Positions 1 through 7,972 of a DNA stretch of 64,000 bases are shown here, in pieces. Location: positions 1 to 64,000 of the forward strand of contig JAKIUW010000009.1 of NCBI GenBank assembly GCA_021647365.1, in the 5' to 3' direction. The notes beneath the pieces were generated by a model. That model was not told the DNA's origin. It was given only the letters and a program-made list of their open reading frames with translations, and searched no databases. The position numbers were made by a program, and so were the translations under genes. Every line of letters begins with the position of its first letter. The stretch's first letter is position 1. This DNA is from Cocleimonas sp. (GTDB lineage: Bacteria; Pseudomonadota; Gammaproteobacteria; Thiotrichales; Thiotrichaceae).

Positions 1-305
1 GTCGTCCTCTCAGACCAGCTATAGATCGTCGCCTTGGTAGGCTCTTACCCCACCAACTAGCTAATCTAACGCGGGCTCATCCAATAGCGATAGCTTCCAA
101 GGAGAGGCCACCTTTCATCCGTAGATCGTATGCAGTATTAATCCAAATTTCTCTGGGCTATCCTCCACTACTGGGTAGATTCCCACGCGTTACTCACCCG
201 TCCGCCACTCGACAGCCAGAGCAAGCTCTGCTGTTTCCGTTCGACTTGCATGTGTTAAGCATGCCGCCAGCGTTCAATCTGAGCCAGGATCAAACTCTTC
301 AGTTT
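1..305 (-). rRNA. rrs: 16S ribosomal RNA, 5' end (partial)
   Basis: The first ~305 bases are the reverse complement of the 5' domain of a bacterial 16S rRNA. The complement of the universal 27F site (AGAGTTTGATC, then TGGCTCAG) lies at about 279-300, and the conserved GTGAGTAACGCGTGGGAAT segment is at about 180-200. By analogy with E. coli the mature 5' end should be near 305. The rest of the gene and presumably the rrn operon lie beyond the left edge. The variable regions look gammaproteobacterial, but I cannot place the genus without a database search. Confidence 0.97.
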
Positions 306-315
306 AAAATGTTTT

Positions 316-331
316 AAGTCCTTACGGACTT
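316..331 (-). other. pre-16S leader hairpin
   Basis: On the minus strand AAGTCC-GTAA-GGACTT forms a perfect 6-bp stem with a GNRA-type tetraloop just upstream of the mature 16S 5' end. It lies in the transcribed leader. It may take part in 16S leader folding or processing; that is inference. Confidence 0.5.
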
Positions 332-487
332 TATATCTTTAAATTGAAGGTCGAACCTAACTTACGTGTTAATCGTCTTATCCATACATAAATGCATAAA
401 TAAAATATTTACTTCGTTCGTATGGTTCTTGCTTCTTGCGTATTCACACAAGCTACAAGCACCCACACAAGTTTTTCTGGTTCTCAT

Positions 488-500
488 TTTTTAAACATCA
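488..500 (-). promoter_or_regulatory. possible boxA antitermination site in rRNA leader
   Basis: The minus strand reads TGATGTTTAAAAA, 10 of 13 positions matching the E. coli rrn boxA TGCTCTTTAACAA, and sits about 30 bp downstream of promoter P2. Position and partial match suggest a NusB/NusE-binding antitermination site. The match is imperfect, so the call is tentative. Confidence 0.35.
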
Positions 501-530
501 GTTCGAGCCTCTGCTCAAACGAGGTGGCGT

Positions 531-558
531 ATTTTATACGCCTCAGGGTTAGTGTCAA
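531..558 (-). promoter_or_regulatory. rRNA promoter P2 (proximal)
   Basis: On the minus strand TTGACA (558-553), a 16-bp spacer and TAAAAT (536-531) are followed by ACGCCACC, close to the GCGCCACC discriminator of stringently controlled gammaproteobacterial rrn promoters. An A/T-rich stretch at about 559-600 would be the UP element. The 16-bp spacing and GC-rich discriminator are typical of growth-rate-regulated rRNA promoters. Confidence 0.75.
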
Positions 559-675
559 CTTATTTATTAATAAAAAACTAAATAAATACCGTTTATTTTC
601 TAAACCCTTTTTTAAACTTTCTCTTACAACAAATCGATCATAAAAATACAACCAACCTGATCAAGAGCGACGCGC

Positions 676-703
676 ATTATAGGCACTGACAGCCAACCGT
701 CAA
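676..703 (-). promoter_or_regulatory. rRNA promoter P1 (distal)
   Basis: The minus strand has TTGACG (703-698), a 16-bp spacer and a perfect TATAAT (681-676) followed by GCGCGTC, a GC-rich discriminator. It lies 145 bp upstream of P2, giving the usual tandem P1/P2 arrangement of rrn operons. An A/T-rich tract upstream (about 706-760) is a candidate UP element. Confidence 0.8.
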
Positions 704-793
704 CTACTATTTTCCATTTCGTGTATTTAATATTTTAGTAGAGTTTTTTTGGGTTTTCAGTTTTATTGACTAACTTTTTTATTACGAGAGAAA

Positions 794-1567
794 TCACATC
801 TCTCGCCAAGAAAACCCTTCAGCCTGTGACGCAAGAGAAACTGCATTCTGCTCACAACCCAAGCCTTCGCATAATGCGTTTGAGGCATACTCTTCTGTGT
901 TGTTTTTTTCGCTGACGTGCATCCCAACAATATTCTTCAATTGGTTTAAATCTAGCTTTTTCAAAAGCTCAGATGCGTGCTTGTTATCAAGATGTCCTTT
1001 GTCACCATGCACACGTTTTTTGAGTGAGTGTGGATACGTTCCATTGAGCAACATTCTTTCATCGTAATTACATTCCAATAAAAGACTATCGAGCTTATCT
1101 AAATGGCTAATTATGTGTGGCGTGTAATAGCCTAAATCTGTAACAACACCTAATCGCGACGCGCCATCTGAAAATACAAATTGACACGGCTCACGCGCAT
1201 CATGGGGAACAGGAAATGGATGAAGGTTTAACGCTTCAATTTCAAAATCTGCGTGGCTATTAATAAAATGGGTTTCGTAGAAATCATTATCTCTACAGGC
1301 ATGTGATGTACCAACCGTCAACCAAACAGGAATATTGTATTTGCGCGATAAGCGCCCTGCTCCGCTGACATGATCTGAGTGTTCATGCGTGATAACGATT
1401 GCGGTAAGTGACTCGGCTGTTCTACCTAACTTTTCGAGACGACCTTCCACCTCTTTGGTTGAAAATCCACAATCAAGAAGAATACGGGTGTCTTTATCAT
1501 TCACACCCGACTCTATAAGAGTCGCATTACCTTTACTGCCACTACCTAGTGATGCGAAACGAAGCAC
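794..1567 (-). CDS. MBL-fold metallohydrolase, YycJ/WalJ-like
   Basis: A 257-residue cytoplasmic metallo-beta-lactamase-fold protein. It has the family N-terminus (SLGSGSKGNATLI, residues 6-18) and the metal-binding signature THEHSDH at 60-66. Further conserved histidine and aspartate residues include DLGYY and the late GMHVSEKN segment. YycJ/WalJ relatives are linked to DNA exonuclease activity and to coordinating DNA replication with cell-wall metabolism in Firmicutes; the role in gammaproteobacteria is less clear. It ends 33 bp before bamC in the same direction, so bamC-yycJ may be cotranscribed. The family is secure; the substrate is not. Confidence 0.85.
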   Translation of the reverse strand: MLRFASLGSGSKGNATLIESGVNDKDTRILLDCGFSTKEVEGRLEKLGRTAESLTAIVITHEHSDHVSGAGRLSRKYNIPVWLTVGTSHACRDNDFYETHFINSHADFEIEALNLHPFPVPHDAREPCQFVFSDGASRLGVVTDLGYYTPHIISHLDKLDSLLLECNYDERMLLNGTYPHSLKKRVHGDKGHLDNKHASELLKKLDLNQLKNIVGMHVSEKNNTEEYASNALCEGLGCEQNAVSLASQAEGFSWREM

Positions 1568-1600
1568 TGCTAATTATAGATACTATTTGACGGTTAAATA

Positions 1601-2761
1601 CTAACGGTCAAACTCTTGCTTCAAACGCGCAAGCACAAGCTGGGACAATCTTTTGCTTAATGGCTTACCTTCATCATCAGTGATACGAACAATTGAAAGC
1701 TTGCCTCCATCTTGCACGTGCACTTGATAATCCTCACCTTTAACGAGTAATGTTTTACGCCCCCCAAACATGCGCTTGAAGAAGCCACGTTTTGCCGTAT
1801 CTTCATCGTTGCCTCGGTATGTCACGTGATAAATTCCCGCTGATTGGTTACGCTTTTCGGCAACCAAACCCATACGATCCATCATTATTCCCGTGAGAAC
1901 CCACGCTCGCTTGTAGTTATCGTGAATTTGTAAGATTGGCTGACCTTCTTGCTCTACTAAGCTTGCCAATGATGATGTTTGATTTGCATCACTTCCTGAT
2001 AATTGACCCGATGCTTGTCTTTTAGCCGCACCTACCACATCACCTTGCAAGAATGCTTTTAGGCGATTTACCATTTCAGCTTCTAGCTCATGGTTAGCAG
2101 GGCGTAACTCCCAGCCACTGATTGAACCCGTGATAACTTTTTCTGCTCCTTTATGTGTTAAGAATACTCGAGTTATTGCTGCTGTTGGCTTTTCTAAACG
2201 GACACGAAATCTGCCTCTTGAGCCTGCATCATAACCACTGCCTAATACTTTACCCATGGCTTTATTAAACCAATTAAGCGGCAACCCTGCTCTATTAACG
2301 ACCCATTCTGTTTCCATAATACCTATGCGAGGCTCATCACGCTTTACAGGTATACCTGTCGAACGCCAGAAATCTCTAAGTTTTGGCCAAACAGATTCTG
2401 CCGATGCATCAACATCTAACCAACGTATTGTACCAACCCCGCCCGAACGAATATTGGTACTTTTCGGCAATACATTTATTTGCCTACCATCTCGCGTAAA
2501 ACCGTTTGCAACATTATCCATTGCGGCAGCACTTGCTACCCCATCTGCTGGCAACACAAATGCCATATCAAATTCTGGCGCAGTAAGATCAGGCGGAAAA
2601 TCAAGCGCTTTTACCGACTTGTTATTTTGGTAGTTAACTCTATTCTTTTTTGTATCTACAAAATTATCAACCACACTACAAGCAGACACGCTCATCAATA
2701 CAAACGATGCCATGAACAACTTCAACAACTGCGGGGATTTTTGTTTTAAGTGCTTAATCAT
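1601..2761 (-). CDS. bamC: Outer membrane assembly lipoprotein BamC
   Basis: A 386-residue lipoprotein. The signal peptide ends in a VSAC lipobox with Cys28 as the lipidated residue. It is followed by the unstructured region with the conserved LDFPPDLTAP segment (about 54-63), which in BamC binds BamD. Two helix-grip domains follow, roughly 110-230 and 275-385. BamC is an accessory part of the BAM complex that folds outer-membrane beta-barrels. It lies downstream of dapA, the same dapA-bamC order as in E. coli and many other gammaproteobacteria. Confidence 0.9.
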   Translation of the reverse strand: MIKHLKQKSPQLLKLFMASFVLMSVSACSVVDNFVDTKKNRVNYQNNKSVKALDFPPDLTAPEFDMAFVLPADGVASAAAMDNVANGFTRDGRQINVLPKSTNIRSGGVGTIRWLDVDASAESVWPKLRDFWRSTGIPVKRDEPRIGIMETEWVVNRAGLPLNWFNKAMGKVLGSGYDAGSRGRFRVRLEKPTAAITRVFLTHKGAEKVITGSISGWELRPANHELEAEMVNRLKAFLQGDVVGAAKRQASGQLSGSDANQTSSLASLVEQEGQPILQIHDNYKRAWVLTGIMMDRMGLVAEKRNQSAGIYHVTYRGNDEDTAKRGFFKRMFGGRKTLLVKGEDYQVHVQDGGKLSIVRITDDEGKPLSKRLSQLVLARLKQEFDR

Positions 2762-2834
2762 TTATTTTGACTCTCTTAATTTCTTTATCTCGTTCTAACC
2801 TATTTTAAATCTAACAAAACTATCCAATATAACT

Positions 2835-3719
2835 TTAAAGTTTTACTTCTATACCTGCAGATTCCATTGCCTCAATCAACACAGAATAGTATTCCTCAGC
2901 AAGCGGCACAAGCGGTAAACGCATGGCATTACTACCAAAGCCCATTTTATGCATTACCCATTTAACAGGGATAGGATTCGCTTCCACAAAAAGCTTTGAG
3001 TGTAAGCCTAACAACGGCGTATTGTGTGATTCTGCTGTCGCACGATCTCCCGCCAAAGCAGCCTTACACATTTGATGCATCGCCCCTGGTGCAACATTGG
3101 CAGTAACAGAGATATTGCCTTTTGCGCCCATTAAAATCATATCCATCGCGATAGCATCATCACCACTGATCACACCAATACTATCGCCACAACGATCTAA
3201 AATATCTTTAGCACGTTCAAGACTGCCCGAAGCTTCTTTGATGGCAACAATATTTGAAATACTCGATAAACGCTCAACCGTCTCAGGCAACATATCACTG
3301 GATGTACGCCCTGGCACATTATAAAGTATTTGTGGAATTGCGACTTTTTCGGCAATTAATTTATGATGTTGATACAAACCCTCTTGCGGCGGCTTATTGT
3401 AATAAGGCGAAACCAACAAAACACCATCAGCACCATCGTCTTTTGCGGCTTGGGTCATTTCCAATGCTTCGAGCGTACTGTTTGAACCCGTACCCGCAAT
3501 CACAGGAACTTTACCACCAACATATTTAATAATCTGCTGAACAACTGCGCGATGATCTTTATGCGTGAAGGTAGCCGACTCGCCCGTCGTACCCATCGCC
3601 ACAATGGCATCTGTGCCACTCTCTATATGAAACGCCACTAACGCTTCTAATACAGCATTATCAACCTCGCCTGTTGGGGTCATTGGCGTAATAAGCGCGA
3701 CTATACTTCCTTGAAACAT
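2835..3719 (-). CDS. dapA: 4-hydroxy-tetrahydrodipicolinate synthase
   Basis: Condenses pyruvate with aspartate semialdehyde, the first committed step of lysine and diaminopimelate synthesis. The protein is a TIM-barrel aldolase of about 294 residues. It has the GTTGES motif, YYNKPPQ, the YNVPGRT segment with the proton-relay tyrosine, and the Schiff-base lysine in VAIKEASG (about residue 161 from the chosen start). I chose the ATG at 3719 (MFQGSIVAL), which matches the family N-terminus; an in-frame GTG at 3728 would add three residues. A repeat copy lies between this gene and tag. Confidence 0.95.
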   Translation of the reverse strand: MFQGSIVALITPMTPTGEVDNAVLEALVAFHIESGTDAIVAMGTTGESATFTHKDHRAVVQQIIKYVGGKVPVIAGTGSNSTLEALEMTQAAKDDGADGVLLVSPYYNKPPQEGLYQHHKLIAEKVAIPQILYNVPGRTSSDMLPETVERLSSISNIVAIKEASGSLERAKDILDRCGDSIGVISGDDAIAMDMILMGAKGNISVTANVAPGAMHQMCKAALAGDRATAESHNTPLLGLHSKLFVEANPIPVKWVMHKMGFGSNAMRLPLVPLAEEYYSVLIEAMESAGIEVKL

Positions 3720-3813
3720 CTTAAACACTCTTAAATCTTAATGAGAGAAGTCTAATGCCGAGCTAACTTAAATACAAGCATATCCACGGCTAAAATCTAA
3801 CAACCAATAACTT

Positions 3814-3842
3814 AAAGCACACCCCCCTAGTTTTACATGATG
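3814..3842 (+). repeat. GCAC-C6 dispersed repeat, copy 1
   Basis: Matches the family consensus (AAAGCACACCCCCC, short spacer, TTTTACATGATG) with TAG as the spacer. It lies 14 bp past the stop of tag, with the G-rich strand in the sense of tag. Confidence 0.85.
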
Positions 3843-3856
3843 GTTACTCGCGATAA

Positions 3857-4432
3857 TCAGCTACATTTTTCATAACAAAAACAATCAACCGTATGATCAT
3901 TCACCATGCCCGTCGCCTGCATAAAGGCATAACAGATAGTTGTGCCAATAAATTTAAATCCTCGCTTTTTTAAATCTTTACTCATGGCATCTGATAATGC
4001 CGTACTGGATGGGACATCCGACAAACTCTTACACTCATTTTGCAACGTCTTGCCATCAACAAACGACCAAATAAACGCATCAAAGCTACCAAACTCTTTT
4101 TGCATTTCAATAATACGCCCAGCGTTAATAACCGTTGCATTAACTTTAAGTTTGTTTCGGATGATTTCAGGGTTATCTAAAAGCTGCGCTATTTTCTTTT
4201 CATCGTATTGCGCCACTGTTTCAATCTCAAAATTATCGAATGCTTTTCGATAACCTTCGCGCTTATTTAAAACGGTCGCCCAACTCAAGCCCGCCTGCGC
4301 TGCTTCCAAGGTTAAAAACTCAAACAGCATTTGATCATCATGAACAGGCACACCCCACTCATTATCGTGGTAGTCGTAATAAAGCTCATTACCGCCGTCT
4401 ACCCATTCACAACGCTTTTTGTTATCCGTCAT
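3857..4432 (-). CDS. tag: DNA-3-methyladenine glycosylase I
   Basis: Base-excision repair glycosylase that removes 3-methyladenine from alkylated DNA. From the ATG at 4432 the protein has 191 residues (MTDNKKRCEW), the usual family length. An upstream in-frame start at 4459 would add nine unconserved residues. The structural zinc ligands expected in Tag are all visible: Cys8, His22 (DYHDNEWG), His180 and Cys184 (DHTVDCFC). The catalytic-pocket segments LEAAQAGLSW and GFKFIGTTICYAFMQA are typical. Confidence 0.94.
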   Translation of the reverse strand: MTDNKKRCEWVDGGNELYYDYHDNEWGVPVHDDQMLFEFLTLEAAQAGLSWATVLNKREGYRKAFDNFEIETVAQYDEKKIAQLLDNPEIIRNKLKVNATVINAGRIIEMQKEFGSFDAFIWSFVDGKTLQNECKSLSDVPSSTALSDAMSKDLKKRGFKFIGTTICYAFMQATGMVNDHTVDCFCYEKCS

Positions 4433-4480
4433 AGCTTTGATTCCTATTAATGAATTCATATACTTATAGCATAGTTGAAC

Positions 4481-4504
4481 ACCACACCCCTCTAGTTTTA
4501 CATG
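4481..4504 (+). repeat. GCAC-C6 dispersed repeat, copy 2 (degenerate)
   Basis: ACCACACCCCTCTAGTTTTA followed by CATG is a degenerate copy between tag and the outer-membrane barrel gene. The C-run is interrupted by T. The remaining intergenic sequence up to 4674 shows no gene or clear terminator. Confidence 0.6.
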
Positions 4505-4674
4505 CTTGTCTTTGCTATCTATAAAAACTCACCCTTTATCAGCCTTTTCAAGAAAAGTGTTTGCCACTTTAAGCATTGATACTGTACTATCAAACTCCTA
4601 GCCAGCTAGGGCTAAAGTATCATTAAGTCGTCAAGTTCTCATTGCCCATAATATATAAAATCATGAGGTTAAAC

Positions 4675-4731
4675 ATGATCAAATCGCTACCATTTCTCTT
4701 TCTTACAATAATAAAACGGGGTCAAATATGA
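4675..4731 (+). CDS. possible 18-residue leader peptide
   Basis: A short frame encodes MIKSLPFLFLTIIKRGQI. It is preceded by GAGG six bases before its ATG, and its TGA overlaps the ATG of the next gene (ATGA at 4728-4731). The downstream gene has only a weak ribosome site (GGGG), so translational coupling is plausible. The peptide resembles the signal-peptide start of the next protein (MIKHLSMAFLFI), so it may instead be a decayed duplication. Confidence 0.35.
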   Translation: MIKSLPFLFLTIIKRGQI

Positions 4732-5945
4732 TTAAACATTTATCAATGGCATTTCTTTTTATTGCCTGTACTCAATCTGTATATTCTGCGGATCTTTTTG
4801 GAATTTCAATATCATCTCCTAACACAACAAACCCAGAGTTCGACACATATAACGGTAACTTTACTAATATAGACGACTTATTCAACGCTACAGAACAAAC
4901 CAATATTGCATCGCAAATAACTGGTTACGACCAAAACTCTGCTGCAAATATTGAAATTACGATGGGAGAATCATCTGCCAACTTGATATATCTCGCAGAC
5001 GACTCTAATCTTGCTTTCAGAATGCCAGGTTGCTCTGCTATTGATAAGGATTTCTCTAATCCCTCAGGCTCACGCACTATCAATGAAAATAGTTTTAGAG
5101 AATATATTAATAGACAAGACATTAGTAATAAAATTAATTCCTGCCTAAGCAAAACAAATGGAAATGTAGTTGTGATGTTCCCCACGGAGACCGACTCTGT
5201 TCCTGGCAGCAATGGCGGTCTCTTCAACCCCCGAAATACAGGAAAAGGAGACCAAGAGAAGTTCGGTGTAGGGCTAGTTGTAGGTTATTCCTCTACAGGC
5301 AAGTTAAACAGTAGCGTACTCACCCTTCCAATAAGCTACACCCATTATTATGAAGAAGAGGGACGGAAACTTAAAATCTCTGCTCCAATATCATACATTG
5401 ATGTTAACGGTAGTAAGGCTTACAAAGCTAGCCTTGGCCTAATCTACACACGGCCAATGAATGAACGATGGACAGTTATCCCCGCCGCTCGTCTTGGTAT
5501 AACCGTCTCTAGAGACATGGGAGTAGCTGCAACTTTAGCATCTGCATATGTTACCAATCGGTACGAATTCCCCTATCGCAACAAACATATTACACTGGCG
5601 AACATGGTAGGTGTAATGACGACGCTTGATGTTAACCTCGGCGGGTACAAAAACAGTTACGATTTAAGTAACCAAGTTGTCAAAAATGGTATCGCTGTTG
5701 AGTTCCCCCAAACCTTTAATATGTTTGGCGGAAAAACCAGCATTCAAGCCTCTCTAGCCAACACTCAATATTTTGGTGACAAAATGAGAGTTGATAACTA
5801 CACCGATATAGCCGTTTCATTTGGCACACGTCGCAAAGTGGGTAATAAAGATAACAGTCAAGACAACCTACAACTCGGCTTTACCTATACTGTGGGTAAT
5901 CACGGCTACAAAGGTGGCAAACTTAACTTTGGCTATGAATTCTAA
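4728..5945 (+). CDS. Putative outer-membrane beta-barrel protein
   Basis: A 405-residue exported protein I do not recognise as a named family. A signal peptide (about 1-20, ending YSA) is followed by a polar N-terminal domain of about 150 residues with two cysteines that could pair (in PGCSA and NSCLSK). The second half is rich in alternating polar/hydrophobic strands with repeated tyrosines. The chain ends GKLNFGYEF, a terminal aromatic typical of BAM-inserted barrels. An outer-membrane location is inferred from these features. The next gene, a lipoprotein 27 bp downstream, is probably cotranscribed. Confidence 0.6.
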   Translation: MIKHLSMAFLFIACTQSVYSADLFGISISSPNTTNPEFDTYNGNFTNIDDLFNATEQTNIASQITGYDQNSAANIEITMGESSANLIYLADDSNLAFRMPGCSAIDKDFSNPSGSRTINENSFREYINRQDISNKINSCLSKTNGNVVVMFPTETDSVPGSNGGLFNPRNTGKGDQEKFGVGLVVGYSSTGKLNSSVLTLPISYTHYYEEEGRKLKISAPISYIDVNGSKAYKASLGLIYTRPMNERWTVIPAARLGITVSRDMGVAATLASAYVTNRYEFPYRNKHITLANMVGVMTTLDVNLGGYKNSYDLSNQVVKNGIAVEFPQTFNMFGGKTSIQASLANTQYFGDKMRVDNYTDIAVSFGTRRKVGNKDNSQDNLQLGFTYTVGNHGYKGGKLNFGYEF

Positions 5946-5972
5946 AGACCAAGAAATAAGGAAATAAAAACC

Positions 5973-6623
5973 ATGAACAAAATTTATATAAATATCGGAA
6001 GTTCTCTATTCATGGGGATATTATTAACCGCATGCTCAGCCTCAGGCGGGCCAGGCAAGAGCAAACAAAAAGAATATGTTACACAAGGTTGTATTGGCGG
6101 AGGAATCCTTGGCGCCGTAGCGGCAACAGCAATAGGATCAGGAGAAAACGCAGGTAAAGCTGCTATCTTTGGCTGTGGTATTGGTGCTGTTATTGGTTAC
6201 CAAATAGCTAAACGAACCGATAAATATGTTGATGCAGGAAAAGCCATTTCGACAGAAACACAACGAAACATCAACACCGTAAACTTAGTAAGAAATAACA
6301 ATAATAAACTTGCCGCACGCATTACCAAATACAAAACAGTATTAAACACGATCAAATACTCAAAAATGAGCGAGCAAGGTAAAAAGCGTGAATTAACGAA
6401 CATCTCAACTTCATTAAAAAAACAACTCAACATGTCTAGCAGTAACTTAAGCAGCGTACAACAAGAGCTAAAAGTAACACGTAGCTTGTATACAAAATAC
6501 AAAAGATCAGTACCTAAAGATAAGTCATCCACTTATAAAAATAAGATAAGTGAACTTGAACAAGAAAAAAACATACTAAGCAAACACGTGCAATCACTCA
6601 ACGCAATGAATGCCAGTATTTAA
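5973..6623 (+). CDS. Glycine-zipper coiled-coil lipoprotein
   Basis: 216 residues. A signal peptide ends in an LTAC lipobox (Cys21). Residues about 38-80 are Gly/Ala-rich with GxxxG spacings (GGGILGAVAATAIGSG, GCGIGAVIGYQ), a glycine-zipper membrane segment. The rest (about 95-216) is a charged coiled-coil with heptad leucines. It is similar in design, though not clearly in sequence, to the coiled-coil lipoprotein at 21035-21535. It probably forms an operon with the preceding barrel. Function unknown; envelope anchoring is a guess. Confidence 0.6.
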   Translation: MNKIYINIGSSLFMGILLTACSASGGPGKSKQKEYVTQGCIGGGILGAVAATAIGSGENAGKAAIFGCGIGAVIGYQIAKRTDKYVDAGKAISTETQRNINTVNLVRNNNNKLAARITKYKTVLNTIKYSKMSEQGKKRELTNISTSLKKQLNMSSSNLSSVQQELKVTRSLYTKYKRSVPKDKSSTYKNKISELEQEKNILSKHVQSLNAMNASI

Positions 6624-6683
6624 GATAGTTACTAAATAGTCCTTTATAAAAAAAAAGGGGGGTAGTTGTTAATAATGATTAGC

Positions 6684-6711
6684 AAAGCACACCCCCCTAG
6701 TTTTACATGAT
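6684..6711 (+). repeat. GCAC-C6 dispersed repeat, copy 3
   Basis: AAAGCACACCCCCC then TAG then TTTTACATGA, 43 bp upstream of the first DUF285 lipoprotein ATG. A G6 run at 6656-6662 just before it may be the remains of an inverted partner. Confidence 0.8.
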
Positions 6712-6753
6712 AGTTAACGCTACAAGCAGCAATTAAACGTTTAGGAAACAAAC

Positions 6754-7779
6754 ATGAAAACCCACCAGAAAATAGCCATTACCCTAAGCCTTACATTAAG
6801 CCTGCTAGGTTGCGGAGGTGTTGGCACTGATGACACTGCAATAAAAGACCTGCCTGTAGCGGTTAATGATGTAGCAACCGCAAATATCACTCAAAAGAAG
6901 CCAACAGTGATTCCTGTTCTCGCCAATGATACCCCGCCAAGCCTACTTGACCCGACCAGCGTTGAAATTATCACCCCGCCAGAACATGGAACATATAGCA
7001 TCTCGCCCACAACAGGCGAAGTAAAATACGCCCCAAAAGCAAGTTACACAGGCACGGATAGTTTTACCTACACGGTAAAAGATAAAGCAGGAAACTATTC
7101 AAATCCAGCAACAGTAACCATTAGTGCCACCCAAACACCTTTTAAAATAACGGTGAAAACCGATAACAAAGGTGCATCAAAGGACAATCAGTTCTTATTC
7201 ACTATTATATCAAGTAACATACTAAGTGTTGATTGTGGTAATAAAGGAGCCATAAATGGCATTTTAGTTCGTGAAAGTCACCTCTGTACTTACCCCACTG
7301 CTGGCACATACACCATCAGTGTTACTGGTGATATACGCGGAGTACCATGTAGCCTAGATAATGATAACTTAAAGGTTATTTCTGTAGATCAATGGGGAAG
7401 TGGTCAATGGGGCTCCATGACCCATGCATTTAAAAACTGTAGCAATATGACTATGACTGCAACTGATACACCAAATCTAACAAAAACAACTAGCTTCGGT
7501 TTTATGTTCGAAGGAGCTAAATTATTCAATGGCAATATATCTAATTGGGACGTTAGCAACGTAACTTATATGGATAGCATGTTTAGTGGCGCAACCGCTT
7601 TCAATCAAGATATTAGTGCATGGAATGTTAGCAAGGTAACTGAGATGAGTAGCATGTTTTTCAATGCAAAAAAATTCGCAAATCAAAACTTAAGCACTTG
7701 GGATGTTGCAAAAGTTACAGACCATCTTTATTTCTTAATGGGTGCAGGCCCAGGAAATACAGAACCAAACTGGCCATAA
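6754..7779 (+). CDS. BspA-type (DUF285) surface lipoprotein, short paralogue
   Basis: 341 residues. A signal peptide has an LLGC lipobox (Cys20). Residues about 30-125 form a cadherin/Ig-like module of the VCBS/Big type (VIPVLANDTPP, GEVKYAPKASYTGTDSFTYTVKD). Residues about 135-220 form a cysteine-containing beta region. The C-terminus has about three BspA-like DUF285 repeats of ~25 residues (WDVSNVTYMDSMFSGATAF pattern). Such proteins are cell-surface or adhesin-like. The first ~80 nucleotides of the gene are nearly identical to those of the next gene, and both are preceded by the dispersed repeat, so the pair arose by duplication. Confidence 0.75.
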   Translation: MKTHQKIAITLSLTLSLLGCGGVGTDDTAIKDLPVAVNDVATANITQKKPTVIPVLANDTPPSLLDPTSVEIITPPEHGTYSISPTTGEVKYAPKASYTGTDSFTYTVKDKAGNYSNPATVTISATQTPFKITVKTDNKGASKDNQFLFTIISSNILSVDCGNKGAINGILVRESHLCTYPTAGTYTISVTGDIRGVPCSLDNDNLKVISVDQWGSGQWGSMTHAFKNCSNMTMTATDTPNLTKTTSFGFMFEGAKLFNGNISNWDVSNVTYMDSMFSGATAFNQDISAWNVSKVTEMSSMFFNAKKFANQNLSTWDVAKVTDHLYFLMGAGPGNTEPNWP

Positions 7780-7857
7780 AACATAGTTGAGCTAATTAGA
7801 TAATGACTAAATACTCATATAAGACGAAGGGATCTTTGCTGTTAATGTTATTAACAC

Positions 7858-7888
7858 AAAGCACCCCCCCCCCTAGTTTTACATGATA
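7858..7888 (+). repeat. GCAC-C6 dispersed repeat, copy 4 (expanded C-run)
   Basis: The C tract is expanded to about 12 Cs before TAGTTTTACATGATAG. It lies upstream of the second DUF285 lipoprotein, mirroring copy 3 upstream of the first, so the repeat was probably part of the duplicated unit. Homopolymer length here is prone to slippage or sequencing error. Confidence 0.8.
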
Positions 7889-7972
7889 GATTATTATATT
7901 AACAAAGACTCTAACGACTAAAACTTATTCAACACTACAGACAAGCAAGCAACAAAAGATCAGGAAATAAAT

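Noticed and set aside
422..643. 73-residue frame upstream of 16S rRNA
   Set aside because: It overlaps rRNA promoter P2 and the leader on the opposite strand and has no sign of coding.
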